DNA of 49,384 bases from Acidobacteriota bacterium (GTDB taxonomy: Bacteria > Acidobacteriota > Terriglobia > UBA7540). The translations under genes were made by a program, and so were the position numbers. Shown piece after piece: positions 17,739 to 25,996 of the stretch. The notes under the pieces are model-generated. The model had not been told where the DNA came from. It did no database searches and worked only from the letters and a program-made list of their open reading frames with translations. The DNA lies in NCBI GenBank assembly GCA_902812415.1, contig CADDZJ010000019.1, positions 1 through 49,384 on the forward strand. Direction: 5' to 3'. How positions within the stretch are numbered: position 1 is the first letter of the stretch; each line of letters opens with the position of its first letter.

Positions 17739-18980
17739 ATGGTTGAAGCTGCCAGGCACGCCGCACAGGTCCGATCAACAGACGCAATTCGGGGTCAATT
17801 CCCCGCCTTGGAGCGGCGGCAGGGGGGTTTCTCTGTAGCCTACTTCGACGGGCCAGGAGGAACGCAAGTGCCGCGATCCGTGGCGGAAGCGATGTCGGAT
17901 TATCTGCTCCATCACAACGCGAACCGCCATTGGGCATTTGCAACCAGCGCTGAAACGGATCAGGCGGTTGAGAATGCTCGGGCGGCTCTGGCCGATTTCC
18001 TGAACGCTACGCCGCACGAAGTTGTGTTTGGCGCAAACATGACCACGCTGACCTTTCATCTTTCGCGGGCGCTTGGGAGACACTGGCAAGCTGGGGATGA
18101 GGTGGTCGTGACCGAATTGGATCATCATGCCAATATCGCGCCCTGGCAAGCGCTGGCTCGCGAGCGCGGCATCACTCTGCGAATTGTCCGGATGATTCCT
18201 GAAACCGGACAACTCGACTGGAACGATTTCGAGCGCCAGGTGAACGGCAAGACTCGGCTTGTGGCTGTGGCGGCTGCCTCCAACGCTTTGGGAGCCATCA
18301 ACGATATCCGTCGAGCCGCGGGAATCGCCCATCGCGCCAGGGCATGGCTCCTGGTGGATGCAGTCCACTATGCCCCGCACGAGTTGACGGATGTTCGCGC
18401 GATGGATTGTGAATTCCTCGTCTGTTCTGCGTATAAGTTCTACGGCCCGCACGTCGGCGTTCTTTTCGGTAAACTCGACCTGCTTCAAACCATCGATTTC
18501 CCGAAGCTTGCGCCGGCGCCCGATATTGCGCCCGAGCGGGCCGAGACGGGAACGCAAAATCATGAGGGAATTGTAGGCGCTGGCGCTGCTGTTGACTTTA
18601 TGGCTTCCCTGGCGGCTGGCTCCACGCGGCGTGAGCGACTTTCGGCAGTTTTGGAGGAATTCGAAAAAAGGGGACAACGGTTGGTCCGCAAGCTGTGGGA
18701 AGGTTTGGCAGGCATTCCGAAAGTCAAACTCTTTGGCCCTCCGCCGGAAGCTCCGCGGACGCCGACTGTTTCTTTCACCATTCAAGGGGTGTCGCCCGAG
18801 GAAGCAGCGCGAAAGCTTGGAGAGCAGGGGCTTTTCCTCTCGCATGGTGATTTCTATGCGAAAACTGTGGTTGAACGGCTCGGCCTGGCTCCCCAAGGGC
18901 TTATCCGCGCGGGCTGCGCGTGCTATACGACCGAGGATGAGGTTCGTCGTTTGATCGAGGCTGTGCGCAAATTGGCGTAG
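17739..18980 (+). CDS. Cysteine desulfurase-like PLP enzyme (VC1184 family)
   Basis: A fold-type I PLP-dependent enzyme of 413 aa. I choose the ATG at 17739 because AAGGAG ends 9 nt before it; an ATG nine codons upstream lies next to the -10 and lacks a ribosome site. Features are YFDGPGGTQVP, NANRHWAF, DHHANIAPW, DAVHYAPH and the Schiff-base Lys233 in SAYKFYGPHVGVLFG. This matches the family often named cysteine desulfurase-like, related to class V aminotransferases but distinct from IscS and SufS. No SufS-like mobile cysteine loop is obvious (a Cys pair occurs late in RAGCACYTTEDEV). True sulfur transfer is unproven. Confidence 0.85.
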   Translation: MVEAARHAAQVRSTDAIRGQFPALERRQGGFSVAYFDGPGGTQVPRSVAEAMSDYLLHHNANRHWAFATSAETDQAVENARAALADFLNATPHEVVFGANMTTLTFHLSRALGRHWQAGDEVVVTELDHHANIAPWQALARERGITLRIVRMIPETGQLDWNDFERQVNGKTRLVAVAAASNALGAINDIRRAAGIAHRARAWLLVDAVHYAPHELTDVRAMDCEFLVCSAYKFYGPHVGVLFGKLDLLQTIDFPKLAPAPDIAPERAETGTQNHEGIVGAGAAVDFMASLAAGSTRRERLSAVLEEFEKRGQRLVRKLWEGLAGIPKVKLFGPPPEAPRTPTVSFTIQGVSPEEAARKLGEQGLFLSHGDFYAKTVVERLGLAPQGLIRAGCACYTTEDEVRRLIEAVRKLA

Positions 18981-19086
18981 CCTGTCCTGGATAGGCGACT
19001 CATAGCTCCCCGGTTGCTATCGGGTGAAAAAGCTATTGAAACTTAACGTCTTTATCGCACGTCTCCCAATCGAGGCGTCTGGTAAG

Positions 19087-19944
19087 ATGGGGCAAAAGTT
19101 GAATCGGAGCTTTTTCTTACTTTGGCTGATTGTTTTTCAGGCAACCACGTTGATTTGCCGCGCGGCATCAGCATCTTCGCCGCACGCCAAAGTGGACCTC
19201 GTCTCTGACGCCAATGCCATTCAGCCCGGGCGCATCCTGCGGGTAGGCCTGCACTTTACTCTGGAAAAAGGCTGGCATATTTACTGGATTAATCCCGGTG
19301 ACTCAGGCGAACCGCCTCGAATTCAATGGCAACTTCCGGCGAGTTTTCGCGCTGGTTCCATCCAATGGCCTGCTCCGCGCCGCATTCAGGATCATTCGCT
19401 GACCGATTACGGTTACGAGGAGGAGGCATTACTCATTGTTCCGATCTCGATTCCTTCACGCCTGCAATCCCATGAGATCAAGCTGGGCGCCACAGCCAAA
19501 TGGCTGGTGTGTCGGGATTCCTGTATTCCCGAGCAGGCAAGCCTTAATTTATCGCTTCCGGTGAGAGATGCTGGCGCCCAATCTCGCTCACCTTGGCATC
19601 GTCTCTTCGTCACAACTCAGGGACAGATTCCTGAACCTGCTCCAAAACGATGGAAACTGCGCGCTATTGCTGAGAAAGACCGATTCATTTTGGAAGCTCG
19701 CACCGGCAAGCCAGAGCGTCAGGCATCGTTCTTTCCCCTGGAACCAGATCAGATTGAAAATGCCGCGCCGCAAGAGGTCAGCAGTTATTCGGGTGGAGTG
19801 CGAATCAGTCTTCACAAGTCCGATCAGCTCATGCAACCCATTTCAACCCTTCGGGGAGTCATCGTCGTGAATTCGGGGCAAGCTTATGTGGTTGCCGCTC
19901 CGGTAATTCAATTGAATTCACCCAACAGGAGGAATCGTCCATGA
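19087..19944 (+). CDS. Stand-alone DsbD N-terminal (alpha) domain protein
   Basis: A periplasmic thiol-redox protein of 285 aa. The ATG at 19087 gives a good signal peptide (NRSFFLLWLIVFQATTLICRA); the upstream GTG adds 21 odd residues. The fold matches the DsbD-N/DsbC-corrector family: a GWHIYWINPGDSGEPPRIQW block, then WLVCRDSC with Cys142 and Cys146. Spacing is CxxxC, as in ScsB-like members, not the Cx5C of E. coli DsbD. No membrane-spanning or C-terminal thioredoxin part follows, so its electron donor must be encoded elsewhere. The stop overlaps the next start as ATGA, implying coupled synthesis with the redoxin. Confidence 0.85.
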   Translation: MGQKLNRSFFLLWLIVFQATTLICRAASASSPHAKVDLVSDANAIQPGRILRVGLHFTLEKGWHIYWINPGDSGEPPRIQWQLPASFRAGSIQWPAPRRIQDHSLTDYGYEEEALLIVPISIPSRLQSHEIKLGATAKWLVCRDSCIPEQASLNLSLPVRDAGAQSRSPWHRLFVTTQGQIPEPAPKRWKLRAIAEKDRFILEARTGKPERQASFFPLEPDQIENAAPQEVSSYSGGVRISLHKSDQLMQPISTLRGVIVVNSGQAYVVAAPVIQLNSPNRRNRP

Positions 19945-20549
19945 AGCGACTGAGGTTCTTGGCAGCGCTGGTTTTATCAGCTTTGTTTACAATCTGCGTT
20001 CAGGCGGTGCAGGTGGGAACTCCTGCCCCCGACTTCACAGCAACCGATACGCACGGGCAGGTCCATAGTTTATCGGAGTACAAAGGTAAGTTCGTGGTGC
20101 TTGAGTGGCACAACCGCGAATGCCCGTTCACGCGCAAGCACTATGAGAGCGGGCACATGCAGAAACTTCAGCGTGAATGGACCAGCAGGGGCGTCATCTG
20201 GTTTACGGTGATCTCCTCGGCTCCCGGCCAGCAGGGATATGTGACGGCGGATGAGGAAAACGCCTACGTCGAGAGAATGAAGGCTGATCCAACAGCCGTC
20301 TTGCTGGACCCTACCGGCAAACTCGGACACCTTTATGGAGCGAAGACCACGCCTCACATGTTTGTCATCAATCCGGAAGGAATTTTGATCTACGATGGCG
20401 CGATTGACAATAAGCCGACCACCGATCTGGATGATATTCCTGGAGCGAGGAATTACGTCTCAGAAGCGCTGGAAGAGGCGATGGCCGGGAAGAGCGTGAG
20501 CGTTCCCACTACGCGTCCCTACGGGTGCTCGGTAAAATATGCTCATTAA
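19941..20549 (+). CDS. Exported AhpC/TSA-type redoxin
   Basis: A 202-aa thioredoxin-fold peroxiredoxin-like protein. AGGAGG lies 8 nt before the ATG, which overlaps the previous stop. The signal peptide covers about residues 1-22. The mature part starts VQVGTPAPDFTATDTHG, the typical redoxin strand, and has HNRECPFTRKHYESG with Cys61 in place of the CxxC of thioredoxins. A second Cys196 near the C-terminus (YGCSVKYAH) could be the resolving residue. This CPFxRKHY type is common in exported proteins of environmental bacteria. Its partner is presumably the DsbD-N-like protein made from the same mRNA. Confidence 0.88.
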   Translation: MKRLRFLAALVLSALFTICVQAVQVGTPAPDFTATDTHGQVHSLSEYKGKFVVLEWHNRECPFTRKHYESGHMQKLQREWTSRGVIWFTVISSAPGQQGYVTADEENAYVERMKADPTAVLLDPTGKLGHLYGAKTTPHMFVINPEGILIYDGAIDNKPTTDLDDIPGARNYVSEALEEAMAGKSVSVPTTRPYGCSVKYAH

Positions 20550-20827
20550 GGCGCCGGAAGGCTTGTGCAGGGAGCGCGCGACTTAAGTATGATTCCCATC
20601 GCCTCATGGACCGCTCTTCCTTCGGGAGTCATGGGAAGATCATGGGATTTCCAGCATATGCTGCTCCTTGGGCGCAGGGGGCGTCTCAGTGTGTCCGAGT
20701 TGGTGAGGGAAGTGTGACAACCCGGAGCATTTCAACGAAAGTCTATCCTCAGTTTGCAGGACGAGGTTCTCTTTATTTTCTTGTACGCCGTGCTTTTCCA
20801 GTGATACGCTGAAAATTAGATTCCAAA

Positions 20828-22948
20828 ATGTCATTCTCTAAAGCTGGCCAGCAGTCAGAAAAAGTCCGCCCAAACCGACTGATTCACGAGAAGAGCCCTT
20901 ATCTTCTTCAGCATGCCTATAATCCCGTGGATTGGCATCCCTGGGGGCCGGAGGCCTTCAATCAAGCGCAGAAAGAGAATAAACCCATCTTTCTCTCCAT
21001 CGGTTATTCCACCTGCCATTGGTGTCACGTGATGGAGCGTGAATCTTTTGAGGACCCGGAAGTGGCCAGGCTGATGAACGAGACCTTCATCTCCATCAAG
21101 GTCGACCGCGAAGAGCGCCCGGACATCGATCAGGTCTATATGCGGATTTGCCAGATGCTCACGGGTAGCGGCGGATGGCCGCTTACGATCGTCATGATGC
21201 CCGATAAGAAGCCATTCTTCGCCGCGACTTATATTCCAAGGGGCGACCGTTTCGGACAGATGGGAATGCTTACGCTGATTCCCCGCATCCGCGAGCTTTG
21301 GCAGACAAGGCAGGATGACATTCTGAAATCTGCCGATGAGATCGTATCGGCCCTCGAAAAGGTTTCTTCCGCGTCCGTTGCGGGCAGCCTGAACTCCGGC
21401 ACGCTTGAAGCGGCTTTTGAGGAGTTAAGCTCGCGATTTGATTGGCGGCATGGTGGCTTCGGCAGGGCTCCCAAGTTCCCGACACCGCACAATCTGCTTT
21501 TTCTCTTGCGTTATTGGAAGCGAACGGACGATTTGCACGCTCTCGAGATGGTGGAGAAGACGCTTCGCGCCATGCGGCTGGGTGGAATTTATGATCACGT
21601 CGGTTTCGGTTTTCATCGCTACTCGACGGACGCCGAATGGCTTGTGCCGCACTTCGAGAAGATGCTATATGACCAGGCGTTGCTCTTGATGGCATATAGT
21701 GAAGCTTATCAGGCGACGCATCAGGAGGAGTATGCGCGGACGGCCCATGAAATTGTTGCCTATGTTGCGCGCGCGCTTCTGAGCCCTGAAGGGGCATTCT
21801 ATAGCGCGGAGGATGCCGATTCAGAAGGCGTGGAAGGCAAGTTTTACCTCTGGAAGGAAAGTGAAATCCGGACTGCGCTTGCCTGTGAGGAAGCCGATCT
21901 GGTCATTCACGCTTTTAACGTCAGCGGACCTGGCAATTTTTCCGAAGCTGGCGGCGACGGACCTTCCGGCGAGAATATTCTTCATCAAACCGAGCCTCCG
22001 CGGGCCATCGCCTTCCATCTGGGGATTTCGGAACAGGAGTTCGAAAAGCGCTGGGCCGCGGCGCGCGAAAAGCTCTTCGCTACTCGTGAGCACCGCGCGC
22101 ATCCTCATAAGGATGACAAAATCCTGACGGACTGGAATGGCCTTATGATCGCCGCTCTGGCCAAAGCCGCCAGGGCGCTGGGCGAGCCTCGCTATGCGGA
22201 ATTGGCGCAGCGAGCGGCGGACTTCATATTGCGGCGAATGCGGGCGACGGATGGGAGCTTGCTGCATCGGTATCGCGAAGGGCAAGCTGCAATCGAGGGC
22301 AATCTGGACGACTACGTTTTTCTCACCTGGGGATTGATTGAACTCTATGAGACGACTTTTGAAGTGAGCCATCTCCATGCCGCGCTGGAACTCAATTCCT
22401 ATACCCTGAAGGAATTTTGGGACGACCAGGAAGGAGGGTTTTATTTCACGGCCAGCCAGCAGGAGAGAGTCCTGGTGCGCTCGAAAGAAGTGTATGACGG
22501 CGCAGTTCCTTCAGGGAATTCAGTTGCCATGCTGAACTTGCTTCGCCTGGCTCGCATTACAGGCCATACGGAATGGGAGGAAAAAGCCTCCCAGCTTTCC
22601 GGAGTCTTTGCGCGCTCCATTCAGGAGTCGCCTTCAGCCTATACGCAGTGGATGACGGCACTGGATTTCGCGCTCGGGCCTTCGTTTGAGGTTGTCGTGA
22701 GCGGCGATCCAGCCGCTGAAGACACGCAGGCCATGCTCCAGGCCTTGCATCGTAGTTTCATTCCCAACGCGGTGATACTCTTGCGACCCACTTCGTCCGA
22801 CATTCCTGAAATCGCTCGGATCGCCGATTTTACAAAAACTCACACCAGCCTCAATGGCAAAGCCACCGCGTACGTCTGCCAGAATTTTCAGTGCCAGATT
22901 CCCACCGCAGACATTCAACAAATGCTCGAATTTCTTCGCGCCCGATAG
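20828..22948 (+). CDS. DUF255 thioredoxin-like protein (YyaL/SPATA20 family)
   Basis: A 706-aa cytoplasmic protein of the YyaL family. The N-terminal ~170 residues form the DUF255 thioredoxin-like domain: [20 protein letters not shown], then [10 protein letters not shown] with the CxxC pair Cys63/Cys66, and [10 protein letters not shown]. The rest is an (alpha/alpha)6 barrel like that of N-acylglucosamine 2-epimerases, with [15 protein letters not shown] and [13 protein letters not shown]. The biochemical function of the family is not established. There is no Shine-Dalgarno sequence; TAGATT lies 5 nt before the ATG, hinting at a leaderless or very short leader mRNA. The 278 bp upstream contain no convincing gene. 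Confidence 0.93.
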   Translation: MSFSKAGQQSEKVRPNRLIHEKSPYLLQHAYNPVDWHPWGPEAFNQAQKENKPIFLSIGYSTCHWCHVMERESFEDPEVARLMNETFISIKVDREERPDIDQVYMRICQMLTGSGGWPLTIVMMPDKKPFFAATYIPRGDRFGQMGMLTLIPRIRELWQTRQDDILKSADEIVSALEKVSSASVAGSLNSGTLEAAFEELSSRFDWRHGGFGRAPKFPTPHNLLFLLRYWKRTDDLHALEMVEKTLRAMRLGGIYDHVGFGFHRYSTDAEWLVPHFEKMLYDQALLLMAYSEAYQATHQEEYARTAHEIVAYVARALLSPEGAFYSAEDADSEGVEGKFYLWKESEIRTALACEEADLVIHAFNVSGPGNFSEAGGDGPSGENILHQTEPPRAIAFHLGISEQEFEKRWAAAREKLFATREHRAHPHKDDKILTDWNGLMIAALAKAARALGEPRYAELAQRAADFILRRMRATDGSLLHRYREGQAAIEGNLDDYVFLTWGLIELYETTFEVSHLHAALELNSYTLKEFWDDQEGGFYFTASQQERVLVRSKEVYDGAVPSGNSVAMLNLLRLARITGHTEWEEKASQLSGVFARSIQESPSAYTQWMTALDFALGPSFEVVVSGDPAAEDTQAMLQALHRSFIPNAVILLRPTSSDIPEIARIADFTKTHTSLNGKATAYVCQNFQCQIPTADIQQMLEFLRAR

Positions 22949-22976
22949 ATTCGAGGCGCCTTCCGGTTAATTCGTC

Positions 22977-24044
22977 CTATACGGCGGCGGCTTTTTCCAG
23001 TTCCTTAAGCTCCTGCGCGTCTCCCATCACAATCAGAAAGTCTCCGGTGTTAACTTTGCATTCTGGCGGAGGATTAAACTCCAGGCTTCCACTTGCGCGG
23101 CGGATGGCAAGCACGAGCGCCCTGAAGCGCTCGCGTAGAGCAGCTTCGCGGAGGCTGAGGCCCGCGAGTTTTGAAGAGTCGGTAATCTTGATTTCCTCGA
23201 TCTGAAGATTGAGACCCTCATCCGTAGCTGCCGAGAGGGCAAGATCAATGAAACGTTGCACGTGAGGGCGGATGAGCATGCGGGCGATTCGTTGTCCCGC
23301 ATAAACATAGGGAGAGATCACCGTGGTGGCGCCGGCGCGCAGCAGTTTTGATTCCGCATCCTCCTCGCTGGCGCGGGCGACAATCGGAAGGTCAGGGACC
23401 ATTCCCCGGGCTGTGAGGGTGATATAGACATTCTGCGCGTCCAGCGTTACGGCGCTGGCAAGGCCCCTGGCGAATTCAATCCGCGCCTGTTTCAGAATGG
23501 CCTCGCTGGCGGCGTCGCCGACAATCACGGGAATCTTTTGGGCAAGCGCCCACTCGGCCCGAACGGGATCTTTCTCAATGGCTACCAACGGAATCCCGCG
23601 TTGAGTGATCTCGATCGCAACACGACGCCCCACGCGGCCTAACCCGCAAACAATGAAATGATCCCTGAGCTTGAAGATCTCCTTCTCCATCCTCCGCCGC
23701 CCGTATTGCCTGCTCAACTCGATTTCGATCACCCAGGTCGCAAAACTGGTGATCGCAAATCCCATCACGCCGAGTCCGAGGAACAATACTACCACGTTGA
23801 ATTCCCGACCTGCCTTGGAGAGTTGATTTTCGGGCTCAGCGCCCACCGTGGAGATGCTCATCAGAGTGCAATAAAAAGACCTGAACCAGGGCCAGCCTTG
23901 GACGATGTGAAATCCAACGGTGCCAAAAGTGATCAGCCCGGCAACCAGCGCCACCACCAGGAGAGCGCGAGGCAAGCGCCGAGCGCCGTGAGCCTGCCGG
24001 ACGCCCAGCCTGGCTTTCTGGTCTAAAGCTTGTTGGATCTGCAC
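22977..24044 (-). CDS. 2TM potassium-channel-like protein with RCK/TrkA domains
   Basis: A membrane ion channel or gated pore of about 355 aa. The start is uncertain: the frame is open to an ATG at 24233, but the first ~63 residues look non-native, so I take a GTG at 24044. Helix 1 is ~26-47, the pore loop follows, and helix 2 is ~82-108. The filter reads TVGAEP (66-71) instead of TVGYGD. Then comes an RCK/TrkA-N Rossmann domain (VCGLGRVGRR, 132-141) and a TrkA-C domain at the end. RCK domains bind nucleotides, Ca2+ or c-di-AMP to gate pores. It lies last in the iscS-mnmA-AhpD run and may be co-transcribed. Confidence 0.85.
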   Translation of the reverse strand: MQIQQALDQKARLGVRQAHGARRLPRALLVVALVAGLITFGTVGFHIVQGWPWFRSFYCTLMSISTVGAEPENQLSKAGREFNVVVLFLGLGVMGFAITSFATWVIEIELSRQYGRRRMEKEIFKLRDHFIVCGLGRVGRRVAIEITQRGIPLVAIEKDPVRAEWALAQKIPVIVGDAASEAILKQARIEFARGLASAVTLDAQNVYITLTARGMVPDLPIVARASEEDAESKLLRAGATTVISPYVYAGQRIARMLIRPHVQRFIDLALSAATDEGLNLQIEEIKITDSSKLAGLSLREAALRERFRALVLAIRRASGSLEFNPPPECKVNTGDFLIVMGDAQELKELEKAAAV

Positions 24045-24225
24045 GGTTGGGCCGCCTGCGGCTGGATTATTGAGAGCCAGACTGCGCTCCAGGAAATGCA
24101 AGCAGGGATGCGCATGTGGAGCTTGAATGGGCGTCTTGATCTTACGGAGAACACTGACAACGCTGACCGCAGCTCCGGGTGTGCATGGGGCGATCGGTAA
24201 GCGTGGAGGGAGCGCATACTCTCCT

Positions 24226-24756
24226 TTACACATCCACCGGCGTTCGCATTCCTTCGTTAAAGCGATTCGTCAGATTTGCTGTAGCGATGATCAGGACCAG
24301 TTCGGTGATTTGATCTTTGTTGAAATACTTTCCGAGAGTGTCAAGATCGGATTCCTGCGCCGACCCTGGCCAGCCCGTCAGCGTTTCCGCAAACTGAATA
24401 GCGGCTCTTTCCTGTTCGTTGAAGACATCGCGTCGAGCGCCGCCAGGCTCTTTGAGCGCCTGAATTTGCTCTTCGCTCACGCCGTGCCGCTTCGCCGAAG
24501 CGGTATGAGCGCGACTTCAATACTCACATCCGTTCATCAGCGAGGTTTTGAGATAGGCCAGTTCCTTGATTTTGGGTGAGAGCGCGCCCGGAGCCCAGAC
24601 TTGGGAATAAAATTCGAGGAAGGGAGCGAGCACATCCGGCTTGTGAGCCATCATCTTGAAGAAGTTGATCACGCGCCCGGTTTTTTGTTCGAGCTTTTCA
24701 TAAACGGGCCGTGCAGATTCGGCGACTTCGTGTTTCTCGACAGGTTCTATCTTCAT
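24226..24756 (-). CDS. AhpD-like / carboxymuconolactone decarboxylase family selenoprotein candidate
   Basis: A 176-aa AhpD-fold protein if the in-frame TGA at 24519-24517 is read as selenocysteine (Sec80). Upstream, residues 1-79 end LAYLKTSLMNGCEY. Downstream the same frame continues SRAHTASAKRHGVSEEQIQAL and runs 96 more residues to TAA. Family members have NGCxYCxxxH here, so the TGA replaces exactly the second, attacking Cys of CxxC, with Cys77 and His84 kept. A strong AAAGGAG precedes the ATG. A hairpin follows the TGA (separate entry). The gene is 19 nt after mnmA. The role is likely peroxide or thiol redox chemistry. The alternative is a nonsense mutation in a pseudogene; the frame and composition argue against that. 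Confidence 0.82.
24474..24511 (-). promoter_or_regulatory. SECIS-like hairpin after the AhpD UGA
   Basis: On the minus strand, 6 nt after the TGA begin nested stems: CGCTCA (24511-24506) pairs with TGAGCG (24479-24474), and CCGCTT (24503-24498) pairs with AAGCGG (24492-24487). The apical loop is CGGCG (24497-24493). The UGA-to-loop distance is 19 nt and a G is the second loop base. Both fit the published bacterial SECIS model (16-37 nt, G in the first two loop positions). Confidence 0.6.
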
Positions 24757-24775
24757 GAGTTCTCCTTTTCTCGCC

Positions 24776-25924
24776 TCAATCGGCGCCTAAAATCCAGCCG
24801 CCGCCCACGACCTCCTCGCCGTCGTAAAAGACGGCGGCCTGGCCGGGGGTGATCGCTCTCTGCGGCTCAGCAAACTCAATGTTAGCCTCCGCGCCAGCGA
24901 GGGCCTCCACGGTGGCTGGGGCCGGCAGATGCTTATTGCGGATTCTCACGCAAGCGGAAATCCGCTCGCCCTCAGCGACGGGCCGAATCCAGTTCACGTT
25001 GCGCACGCGACAGCGTCGCTTGAACAAATCCTCATTGCGACCTACCACCACGCGATTTTTTGCGGCGTCAATCTCGATCACATAGAGCGGTGATCCGGCT
25101 GCCACGCCAAGGCCCTTACGTTGGCCAACCGTGAAGTGCTGGACTCCGTGATGCTCACCCAGGGTGCGTCCGTCGGTTGTGACCAATTCCCCAGGCCGAT
25201 CTTCCATTCTCGCGCCCTGCTCGGCAAGATAAGCCGCAATAAAGCCGCGATAAGAGCCGCCAGGCACAAAACAGATTTCCTGGCTTTCCGGTTTTTCCGC
25301 CACCGGCAATCTCTTCTCACGAGCGATGGCTCGCACCTGTTGCTTGGTGAGCTTCCCGAGCGGAAATATCGCTCGCGAAAGCTGTTCCTGCGTAAGGCCA
25401 AAGAGGAAATATGACTGATCCTTGCTCCGGTCGACCGCCACCAGAAGACGATAGCGTCCTGTCCGCTTGTCCTGATGAATGCGCGCATAGTGGCCGGTGG
25501 CGATACGCTCTGCCCCGATTTGCCGCGCCGTCTCCACAAACTGCTCAAACTTGATCTCGGTGTTACAACGGCTACACGGGATGGGAGTCTCACCCGCAAG
25601 ATATTGCTCGACGAAAGGCCGGACGACCTCTTCCTCAAAACGTCTTTCAAAGTTAACGACATAATACGGGATTCCCAGAAAACTTGCCACCCGGCGGGCG
25701 TCATAGACATCATCCAGCGAACAGCATCGCCCTGAAGCGCGACCCGGCTCGATCCCTTCCGGGAGACCCTGAAGGGCAGGGAGTCGCCGCTGGTTCCAAA
25801 GTTGCATGGTCAGGCCCACGATGCGCGGTTCGCCTCCAGCCTGCTCGGATCGAGACTTTTCGGCAAGAATTGCGGCGGCCGTTGAACTATCAACTCCGCC
25901 GCTCATGGCGACAGCAATGGTCAT
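24776..25924 (-). CDS. mnmA: tRNA-specific 2-thiouridylase MnmA
   Basis: It installs the 2-thio group on wobble uridine U34 of tRNA-Lys, -Glu and -Gln, using sulfur relayed from IscS. The 382 aa starts at the ATG at 25924 (the frame is open six codons further to a TTG). The ATP-pyrophosphatase P-loop SGGVDSS is at 8-14. Catalytic Cys120 is in IPCSRCNTEIKF and Cys218 in SQEICFVPGGSYRGF. GHYAR and the C-terminal beta-barrel (VFYDGEEVVGGGWILG) are present. It lies 72 bp downstream of iscS, an expected sulfur-relay pairing, and 19 bp upstream of the selenoprotein candidate. Confidence 0.97.
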   Translation of the reverse strand: MTIAVAMSGGVDSSTAAAILAEKSRSEQAGGEPRIVGLTMQLWNQRRLPALQGLPEGIEPGRASGRCCSLDDVYDARRVASFLGIPYYVVNFERRFEEEVVRPFVEQYLAGETPIPCSRCNTEIKFEQFVETARQIGAERIATGHYARIHQDKRTGRYRLLVAVDRSKDQSYFLFGLTQEQLSRAIFPLGKLTKQQVRAIAREKRLPVAEKPESQEICFVPGGSYRGFIAAYLAEQGARMEDRPGELVTTDGRTLGEHHGVQHFTVGQRKGLGVAAGSPLYVIEIDAAKNRVVVGRNEDLFKRRCRVRNVNWIRPVAEGERISACVRIRNKHLPAPATVEALAGAEANIEFAEPQRAITPGQAAVFYDGEEVVGGGWILGAD

Positions 25925-25996
25925 AGTAAAAGTGGTCAGCAATCAGCGTTCAGCAAGCTGGACTTGACCCTAACTTACAGGAAACCCGCTTGCAAA

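Noticed and set aside
20525-20812. Plus-strand 95-codon frame between the redoxin and DUF255 genes
   Set aside because: Overlaps the redoxin end, weak start, no recognisable content; the minus frame over the same region is equally poor.
24023-24217. Minus-strand 64-codon frame after AAAGGAG downstream of the AhpD gene
   Set aside because: The ribosome site is only 3 nt from its ATG and the peptide resembles no family. Kept only as a reason why the channel start is uncertain.
24226-24756. Treating the AhpD region as a frameshifted or nonsense pseudogene
   Set aside because: There is a single TGA, no frameshift, full family content on both sides, a strong ribosome site, a SECIS-like hairpin, and the stop lands exactly on the catalytic Cys. 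A sequencing error from TGC/TGT cannot be excluded, but a second gene shows the same pattern.
25927-25965. CAGC-rich text (GTGGTCAGCAATCAGCGTTCAGC) before mnmA as an operator
   Set aside because: The same style of text occurs near 43681-43750 and 39128-39241. It looks like another decayed intergenic repeat rather than a regulator site.
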